NCBI RefSeq assembly: GCF_003634575.1
Contig: NZ_RBLJ01000001.1
Coordinates: forward strand, 1,054,001 to 1,118,000
Length of the DNA: 64,000 nt
DNA from: Photorhabdus asymbiotica
GTDB lineage: Bacteria; Pseudomonadota; Gammaproteobacteria; Enterobacterales; Enterobacteriaceae
Reading direction: 5' to 3'
Below are positions 57,186 to 64,000 of this stretch, piece by piece. Under the pieces are notes generated by a model. That model did no database searches. It was not told where the DNA came from and saw nothing but the letters and a program-made list of their open reading frames with translations. The translations under genes and the position numbers were made by a program. Position 1 is the stretch's first letter. Every line of letters begins with the position of its first letter.

Positions 57186-57620
57186 ATGAATGATAAAAAC
57201 TACGTATTTAGCGCATTAAATAAAGCATTTTATCCGATATCATTACAGCAGGATTACATTGCAGCAGGCTCATGGCCAAATGACCCTTTACCTGTAACTG
57301 ATGATATATTTAATGAATTTTCGGGAATACCTCCCGCAGGAAAAATACTTTCCTCTGGCGAAGATGCTCTCCCTTGTTGGGAAGATATCCCACCACCGAC
57401 AAAAGAGGAATTGATATATATTGCGGAAAACCAAAAAGCGCAATTCATATCTCTTGCAAATGAAAAAATAACGCCACTTTCTGATGCAGAAGAACTTGAT
57501 ATAGCAACAGACGAAGAAATGCTATTACTCAAAGAATGGAAAAAATACCGTGTCATGCTTAACCGAGTTGATACGTCAAACGCACCAAAAATTGACTGGC
57601 CAATTACGCCATTATCGTAA
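57186..57620 (+). CDS. Tail-fibre assembly protein (Tfa) for fibre 5
   Basis: 144 aa, the most diverged of the three Tfa copies (AAGSWPNDPLPVTDDIFNEF, IYIAENQKAQFIS). The same C-terminal WKKYRVMLNRVD motif and terminator are kept. Confidence 0.9.
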   Translation: MNDKNYVFSALNKAFYPISLQQDYIAAGSWPNDPLPVTDDIFNEFSGIPPAGKILSSGEDALPCWEDIPPPTKEELIYIAENQKAQFISLANEKITPLSDAEELDIATDEEMLLLKEWKKYRVMLNRVDTSNAPKIDWPITPLS

Positions 57621-57627
57621 TTAACAA

Positions 57628-57659
57628 AAAGACCGGGATTAGAGTAATACCCGGTCTTT
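57628..57659 (+). terminator. Terminator after Tfa of fibre 5
   Basis: AAAGACCGGG / CCCGGTCTTT stem, loop slightly different from the other two copies. Confidence 0.88.
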
Positions 57660-57683
57660 ATCATTTTATTTATTCTAATACTA

Positions 57684-57765
57684 TATACCCTTCATCTTTC
57701 AAGTTGCTGCTTTGTTGGCTGCGTTCACTTGCCGCCGCACTGCAAATTGAAATCTGTTGGGTATA
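57684..57765. repeat. ERIC-type repeat, short 82-bp form
   Basis: TATACCC...GGGTATA ends, inner arms CTTTCAAGTTGCTGC and GCAAATTGAAATCTG. It marks the right edge of the tail-fibre array. Confidence 0.85.
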
Positions 57766-58062
57766 GGTTGTAAATACTCTGTTATTATTCAAGCTATTTT
57801 CTCTCAAGACCTATTAACCATATAATATTGGAAGTTTTACACGTCCTTGACATATTTCCTATATAGCTAACTGAATAATAAAGTTTACCCATAAGCGTTT
57901 TCTAAGATAGAAAAAATTTCATATATTATGGTTTTTTATTGCCAGATTTGGTTTTTCAATGTAGTTTATGCCGTATAAAAATACAATAAGTGTGTAAGAG
58001 TAAGAAATTAAAACTGACGATAACACACTGGTATAAAATGAAAAATAAACTAAGTTATTAAA
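57766..58062 (+). other. Spacer upstream of yfhL
   Basis: About 300 bp, AT-rich, with no supported gene. It presumably holds the yfhL promoter. Confidence 0.45.
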
Positions 58063-58323
58063 ATGTCGTTATTAATCAAAAAAAGCTGTATCAATTGTGA
58101 TATGTGTGAACCCGAATGTCCTAATCAAGCTATATCAATGGGAGATGAAATTTATGAAATCGATGCTGAGCGTTGTACCGAATGTGTCGGTCATTATGAT
58201 ATTCCAACTTGCCAATCAGTCTGTCCGATAAATAATACCATTATTACCGATCCAGACCGACAGGAAACAGAAGAGCAGCTGTGGGATAAATTTGTATTAC
58301 TGCATCATGCAGATAAAATCTAA
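58063..58323 (+). CDS. yfhL: Ferredoxin-like 4Fe-4S protein YfhL
   Basis: 86 aa. It has CINCDMCEPECPNQAI (first CxxCxxxC...CP cluster motif) and CTECVGHYDIPTCQSVCPINN with the insertion typical of Allochromatium-type 2[4Fe-4S] ferredoxins. An electron-transfer role is known for the family; in E. coli the gene stands next to acpS, as here. It converges with acpS, two bases apart. Confidence 0.93.
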   Translation: MSLLIKKSCINCDMCEPECPNQAISMGDEIYEIDAERCTECVGHYDIPTCQSVCPINNTIITDPDRQETEEQLWDKFVLLHHADKI

Positions 58324-58325
58324 AA

Positions 58326-58706
58326 TTAACTCTCTAAAATAACGGTTGCACAAGCATAACGGCGTTCATCCGCCAGTGTCACATGCAAAGACATTGCTCC
58401 CAGTTTCTGAGCCAATTCTGCTGCTGCACCATAGAGCCGCAAAGTCGGTTTTCCCAGAGCGTCATTAACCACTTCAAACTGGTTAAATGCCAGACCATTA
58501 CGGATACCGGTTCCCAGCGCTTTTGCCGCCGCTTCTTTTACTGCAAAGCGTTTAGCCAGAAAACGAACCGGTTTTTCATGATACTGATATTGTTTCCATT
58601 CTGATTCACTAAGAATACGTTTTGCCAAGCGCTCACCTGAGCGCTCAACAACTCCCTCAATACGGGCAATTTCAACAATATCCGTGCCCAATCCGATAAT
58701 AGCCAT
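58326..58706 (-). CDS. acpS: Holo-[acyl-carrier-protein] synthase AcpS
   Basis: 126 aa. It transfers 4'-phosphopantetheine from CoA to acyl carrier protein. Motifs: [14 protein letters not shown] (Asp8-type metal ligand) and [15 protein letters not shown] (Glu/Lys of the active site). Start overlaps the pdxJ stop (TAATG). It is not expected to be the enzyme that primes the NRPS carrier domains in this window, which usually need an Sfp-type transferase. Confidence 0.96.
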   Translation of the reverse strand: MAIIGLGTDIVEIARIEGVVERSGERLAKRILSESEWKQYQYHEKPVRFLAKRFAVKEAAAKALGTGIRNGLAFNQFEVVNDALGKPTLRLYGAAAELAQKLGAMSLHVTLADERRYACATVILES

Positions 58707-59437
58707 TAACCGCGCACTTTCCGCATTTGAGTTTTCATATCTGCTACAGCAGCAGTCAAGCCACTAAATACCGCCCGTCCGATAATGGCATGACCAATAT
58801 TCAATTCATAAATTTCCGGCAGAGCCGCAATACGTTGTACATTATGATACGTCAGCCCATGACCTGCATTAACCGTCAGCCCAATACCCACAGCATAGGT
58901 CGCGGCCTTTTTAATCCGTTGAAACTCTTTTTCCTGTTCAATTTCATTTTCTGCATCAGCATAAGCACCCGTGTGAATCTCAATAAAAGGTGCACCAACT
59001 TCTCTGGCAGCATCTATTTGCTGATGATCCGCATCAATAAACAGAGATACAAGAATGCCCGCTTCAGATAGACGTTTAACCGCTGCCATAACCTTATCTT
59101 TCTGACCGACAACATCTAAACCGCCTTCTGTTGTCACTTCCTGCCGTTTTTCAGGTACCAAACAACAAAATTCAGGTTTGATGCGACAGGCGATATCCAC
59201 CATTTCATCTGTCACAGCCATTTCGAGGTTCATCCGGGTTTGGATAGTTTGACTAAGTAGTTCAACATCCCTATCAGTAATATGACGGCGATCTTCACGC
59301 AAATGAATGGTAATACCATCTGCACCAGCCTGTTCTGCAACAAATGCTGCCTGAACCGGATCAGGGTAATTTGTGCCACGAGCATTACGCACTGTCGCAA
59401 TATGATCGATATTAACGCCTAACAATACCTCAGCCAT
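58706..59437 (-). CDS. pdxJ: Pyridoxine 5'-phosphate synthase PdxJ
   Basis: 243 aa from ATG at 59437 (GGAG upstream). It condenses 1-deoxyxylulose-5-phosphate with 3-amino-2-oxopropyl phosphate to form PNP. TIM-barrel protein with [32 protein letters not shown] and [15 protein letters not shown], all standard. An 82-bp ERIC-type repeat lies just upstream, between pdxJ and recO, which are normally close together. Confidence 0.96.
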   Translation of the reverse strand: MAEVLLGVNIDHIATVRNARGTNYPDPVQAAFVAEQAGADGITIHLREDRRHITDRDVELLSQTIQTRMNLEMAVTDEMVDIACRIKPEFCCLVPEKRQEVTTEGGLDVVGQKDKVMAAVKRLSEAGILVSLFIDADHQQIDAAREVGAPFIEIHTGAYADAENEIEQEKEFQRIKKAATYAVGIGLTVNAGHGLTYHNVQRIAALPEIYELNIGHAIIGRAVFSGLTAAVADMKTQMRKVRG

Positions 59438-59465
59438 ATTTATCTCCATGTAGCCGTATTAAATG

Positions 59466-59547
59466 TATACCCTTTATCTTTCAAGTTGCTGCTTTGTTGG
59501 CTGCGTTCACTTGCCGCCGCACAGCAACTTGAAATCTATTAGGTATA
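59466..59547. repeat. ERIC-type repeat, short 82-bp form
   Basis: TATACCC...AGGTATA ends and inner arms TTTCAAGTTGCTGC / GCAACTTGAAATC. Almost identical to the copy at 57684. It separates pdxJ from recO within the operon. Confidence 0.85.
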
Positions 59548-59586
59548 ATAAGTTTACACTTCCCATCATGAAGGAAAACAAATTCA

Positions 59587-60318
59587 TTAGTTTTCTTTCC
59601 CTTCCGGCTTTTTACGTACAAACTGCCGGAATAATTCACGACTTTTTAAAGGGTTACCACCAAGGTAAGGTTTCAGTGCAATACGAGTGAAACGCTTCGC
59701 TGCTTTCAATGTTACCGAATCAGGGAATTCACGGGTTGCCAATGATTTTAATTCATGGCCCGTAAAACTATAGTGATCAACCACCAGACTAGCGATAAAT
59801 CCTTTTTCTTCCCTATAACGGTAGGTCATCGTATCGGTCACAGGTTCACCACTTCCTGCACAATGAAGATAATCAACGCCATAACCAAGATTTGCCAGTA
59901 ACGCTAGCTCAAACCGACGTAATGCATGTTCTGGTGTGTATTCACTGGCAGCAAGAACTTGTAAACATTGCAGGTAATCAAAGAATAACGCCGGATAAGC
60001 CGTTCCTTGTTCAAGCACTCTTGACAGCAATTCATTGACATATAAACCGCTGTACAGCACGCTGCCAGTAAGAGGAAGCGTTAAAGAAATAGGATCGGCA
60101 TCACGCAACGTTTTAACTACACCCCGCCCACTCCAACGAATCAGCAACGGGGTAAATGGCTGCAAGCAGCCTTTCAAATTGGAACGACGGCTGCGCGCAC
60201 CTTTAGCCAACACACTGATCCGCCCTTCATTTTCAGTAAAAAGATCCAGTAACAAACTGGTTTCACTGTAAGGGCGCCTATGAAGAATAAAAGCACGCTG
60301 CCAACCGTCCACAGGCAA
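59587..60318 (-). CDS. recO: DNA repair protein RecO
   Basis: 243 aa. With RecR it loads RecA on SSB-coated DNA. N-terminal OB fold ([40 protein letters not shown]) followed by a helical domain with [15 protein letters not shown] and [20 protein letters not shown]. Zinc-ligand cysteines are absent, as in E. coli. It follows era by 4 bp. Confidence 0.95.
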   Translation of the reverse strand: MPVDGWQRAFILHRRPYSETSLLLDLFTENEGRISVLAKGARSRRSNLKGCLQPFTPLLIRWSGRGVVKTLRDADPISLTLPLTGSVLYSGLYVNELLSRVLEQGTAYPALFFDYLQCLQVLAASEYTPEHALRRFELALLANLGYGVDYLHCAGSGEPVTDTMTYRYREEKGFIASLVVDHYSFTGHELKSLATREFPDSVTLKAAKRFTRIALKPYLGGNPLKSRELFRQFVRKKPEGKEN

Positions 60319-60322
60319 TGCC

Positions 60323-61911
<1,589 letters not shown>

Positions 61912-61951
61912 CTACCAAATATAGGTCAGAATTCGTCAAATAAAAACGCAC

Positions 61952-62022
61952 ACGCAACAGACCTGTACGGGAAGCCCTGACAAAACTGTTGCGTTTGCAC
62001 TGGCTCCTTATCAGGAGCCAGT
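61952..62022 (-). promoter_or_regulatory. rnc leader hairpins (possible RNase III autocleavage site)
   Basis: Two inverted repeats lie in the 169-bp lepB-rnc gap: CTGGCTCCT / AGGAGCCAG (61999-62022) and ACGCAACAG / CTGTTGCGT (61952-61994). Neither is followed by a T run on the minus strand, so the terminator role is less likely than an rncO-like structured leader. Confidence 0.5.
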
Positions 62023-62077
62023 CATTAAGTTTGAAAGGATATTCTACACTGCGAGTAAAATTAATGCTTCGCTAATA

Positions 62078-63058
62078 TTAATTAATTCCACCAATACGGC
62101 TAAAGCGAACTCCGGTAGGCCATTCCCCTTCCTGTTTTTCAAAACTCATCCAGATTGCTGAAGCGCGGCCAACCAGATTTTTCTCAGGAACAAAGCCCCA
62201 CTCACGGCTATCAGCACTATTATCACGGTTATCACCCATCATGAAATAATGACCTTCAGGCACAATCCACATTCCCTCAGGCAAACCAGGCTGACGGAAA
62301 TTCGGCCTCGGCAGTACACCCGGAATCTCTAAAATATGGTGGGTTGTCACACCCAGATTCTCAATCCGTTCACCCTGCCGCATGCTGTAAGGTGGTAAAG
62401 TTTCTTCAACAGGTATTTGAAAAACACCTATCTTTTTCAGGCTCTCACCATGGGAATTGACACCATACTGTTTCATTGTCCACTCACTTGGGAACAGTGA
62501 ACCATAAGAAACCGGTAGCTCTTCCTTACAACTTTCTGTTTCACCGCAACCAGAAAAAACACGCAGTTCTTTCTTCAGCGGATCATAAATAATTTTATCA
62601 CCCGGCAAGCCAATCACTCGTTTGATGTAATCAAAACTTGGGTCCAGCGGATATTTGAATACGGCAATATCACCGCGCTTTGGTTCACCAGTCTTAATCA
62701 ATGTGGTTTGAGTGATAGGATCTTTCAATCCGTATGAATATTTCTCCACCAGAATGAAATCACCAATCAATAAAGTTGGCATCATAGAACCCGATGGGAT
62801 CTGAAATGGCTCATAAACAAAAGAGCGCAGGATCAGAACCACGGCCAGCACTGGGAAAATGGATGAACAAGTATCTATCCATGTTGGTTTGTTAATAGTC
62901 TCAGCCAGATGCTCCTGATCCATTGTACCTTCAGTTAGCTCCTGCAATCTGGCAAGTTTCTTCTTGCGCGCTGGGGCCCATTTGAAACGATCAATACACC
63001 AAATAATGCCGGTGACTAACGTTGCTAACGTTAGGATCAGGGCAAAAGTGTTAGCCAT
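62078..63058 (-). CDS. lepB: Signal peptidase I LepB
   Basis: 326 aa. Two N-terminal transmembrane segments (about 4-22 and 62-78) and a periplasmic catalytic domain. Catalytic Ser near 92 in QIPSGSMMPTLL, Lys in KRGDIAVFKYPLDPSFDYIKRVIG, and the late GDNRDNSADSREWG box. It removes Sec and Tat signal peptides. The lepA stop lies 20 bp upstream. Confidence 0.97.
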   Translation of the reverse strand: MANTFALILTLATLVTGIIWCIDRFKWAPARKKKLARLQELTEGTMDQEHLAETINKPTWIDTCSSIFPVLAVVLILRSFVYEPFQIPSGSMMPTLLIGDFILVEKYSYGLKDPITQTTLIKTGEPKRGDIAVFKYPLDPSFDYIKRVIGLPGDKIIYDPLKKELRVFSGCGETESCKEELPVSYGSLFPSEWTMKQYGVNSHGESLKKIGVFQIPVEETLPPYSMRQGERIENLGVTTHHILEIPGVLPRPNFRQPGLPEGMWIVPEGHYFMMGDNRDNSADSREWGFVPEKNLVGRASAIWMSFEKQEGEWPTGVRFSRIGGIN

Positions 63059-63078
63059 TTAGACTCCTTACAACCTTA

Positions 63079-64000
63079 TTAATTGTCTTTACCAACATGA
63101 AGAATGGCTAAGAAAGCTTCTTGTGGTAACTCAACATTACCAACCTGCTTCATGCGTTTCTTACCCTCTTTCTGTTTCTGCAATAGCTTTTTCTTACGGC
63201 TAACGTCACCACCATAACACTTCGCCAAGACGTTTTTACGCAATTGCTTCACTGTTGAGCGAGCAATAATATGATTGCCAATCGCAGCCTGGATCGCGAT
63301 ATCAAACTGCTGACGAGGAATGAGCTCTTTCATCTTCTCAACCAATTCCCGGCCACGATACTGGGCATTATCACGATGAGTAATCAACGCCAATGCATCA
63401 ACTCGTTCACCATTAATTAACACATCCACACGCACCATATCAGATGCCTGGAAACGAGTGAAATTATAATCCAGTGAAGCATAACCACGAGATGTAGATT
63501 TCAATCGATCAAAGAAATCCAACACGACTTCAGCCATCGGTATTTCGTAAGTCAGTGCAACTTGTTTACCATGGTAAACCATGTTGGTCTGCACTCCACG
63601 CTTCTCAATACATAAGGTAATGACATTCCCCAAGTATTCCTGAGGTAACAACATGTGACACTCAGCAATAGGTTCACGCAACTCTTCAATATTATTCAAC
63701 GGCGGCAATTTAGAAGGACTGTCCACATAGAGAATATCGTGGCTAGTCGTTTCCACTTCATAAACAACCGTTGGTGCAGTTGTAATAAGGTCGAGATCAT
63801 ATTCACGTTCCAGACGCTCTTGAATAATCTCCATATGCAATAGACCAAGGAAACCACAACGGAAACCAAAACCCAGTGCAGAAGAACTTTCTGGCTCATA
63901 AAACAGAGAAGCATCATTCAGACTCAACTTACCCAATGCATCACGGAATGCTTCATAGTCATCAGAACTGACAGGGAATAATCCTGCATAAACCTGTGGT
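63079..64000 (-). CDS. lepA: Elongation factor 4 LepA (C-terminal part)
   Basis: The gene enters from the right edge; about 307 residues are visible, starting [20 protein letters not shown] and ending [16 protein letters not shown]. The unique LepA C-terminal domain is recognised by [20 protein letters not shown] and [20 protein letters not shown]. The EF-G-like domains III and V are present ([20 protein letters not shown]). It is a ribosome-associated GTPase whose G domain lies outside the window. Confidence 0.96.
   Translation of the reverse strand, partial: PQVYAGLFPVSSDDYEAFRDALGKLSLNDASLFYEPESSSALGFGFRCGFLGLLHMEIIQERLEREYDLDLITTAPTVVYEVETTSHDILYVDSPSKLPPLNNIEELREPIAECHMLLPQEYLGNVITLCIEKRGVQTNMVYHGKQVALTYEIPMAEVVLDFFDRLKSTSRGYASLDYNFTRFQASDMVRVDVLINGERVDALALITHRDNAQYRGRELVEKMKELIPRQQFDIAIQAAIGNHIIARSTVKQLRKNVLAKCYGGDVSRKKKLLQKQKEGKKRMKQVGNVELPQEAFLAILHVGKDN

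Noticed and set aside
50378-57765. Possible complete prophage or shufflon
   Set aside because: No integrase, invertase, capsid, tail-tube or lysis genes and no inverted crossover sites were seen; only fibre and tfa genes are present.

Overview
The window looks like a chromosomal segment of a Photorhabdus-type enterobacterium (Morganellaceae). The core genes follow the enteric order around iscR-trmJ-suhB, glyA/hmp, glnB-glrR-qseG-glrK-glmY-purL-mltF-tadA and yfhL-acpS-pdxJ-recO-era-rnc-lepB-lepA. Protein identities to the E. coli homologues are high, base composition is AT-rich, and ERIC-type palindromic repeats, type VI effector modules and orphan tail-fibre genes are scattered through it. 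The species assignment is inference from gene order and content; no search was run.

Layout. 1-10.5 kb: housekeeping and sugar genes (iscR fragment with its own IscR site, trmJ, suhB, the treR/treB/treC trehalose genes with a TreR operator, hcaT-like transporter, glyA with a PurR box, hmp with an NsrR-like site). 10.7-14.5 kb: an inserted type VI secretion effector cassette read leftwards (DUF4123 adaptor, small protein, Tox-REase-5 toxin, Imm52-like immunity protein, PAAR tip protein). The PAAR gene is split by a 127-bp ERIC element, and the cassette is flanked by a ~456-bp duplicate of the hmp 3' end.

14.5-30.2 kb: a microcin H47-like (class IIb) locus. It has an MchE/CvaA-type adaptor and a MchF/CvaB-type C39 peptidase-ABC exporter that carries a frameshift and a Trp-to-stop change. 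Facing these are a small membrane protein (candidate immunity), an H47-like double-glycine precursor, an MchC/MceJ-like protein and a HlyC/MceI/MchD-like acyltransferase. They lead directly into two large NRPS genes (C-A-T plus an unknown C-terminal extension, then C-A-T-TE). No salmochelin glycosyltransferase is present here. Hand-read pocket codes suggest a basic residue (lysine-like) and cysteine. The working idea is a microcin carrying an NRPS-made moiety different from salmochelin.

30.2-34.4 kb: debris (entA-like 3' remnant, IS982-like and other transposase remnants) and a leftward adenylase/acyl reductase pair resembling EhpF/EhpG, with a frameshift and ERIC insertion in the reductase. 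34.8-50.1 kb: core genes glnB, nadE, glrR, qseG, glrK, the sRNA gene glmY with a sigma-54 promoter and three GlrR sites, a 59-aa small gene, purL with a PurR box, mltF, an AdiA-type amino acid decarboxylase and tadA.

50.3-57.7 kb: a tandem array of five orphan tail-fibre genes, three with intact tail-fibre assembly (tfa) genes and two with decayed tfa copies, with no other phage genes. 58-64 kb: yfhL, then the leftward acpS-pdxJ-recO-era-rnc-lepB-lepA block. Eight ERIC-family copies (three of exactly 127 bp, four ~82-bp internally deleted, one truncated) mark the window.
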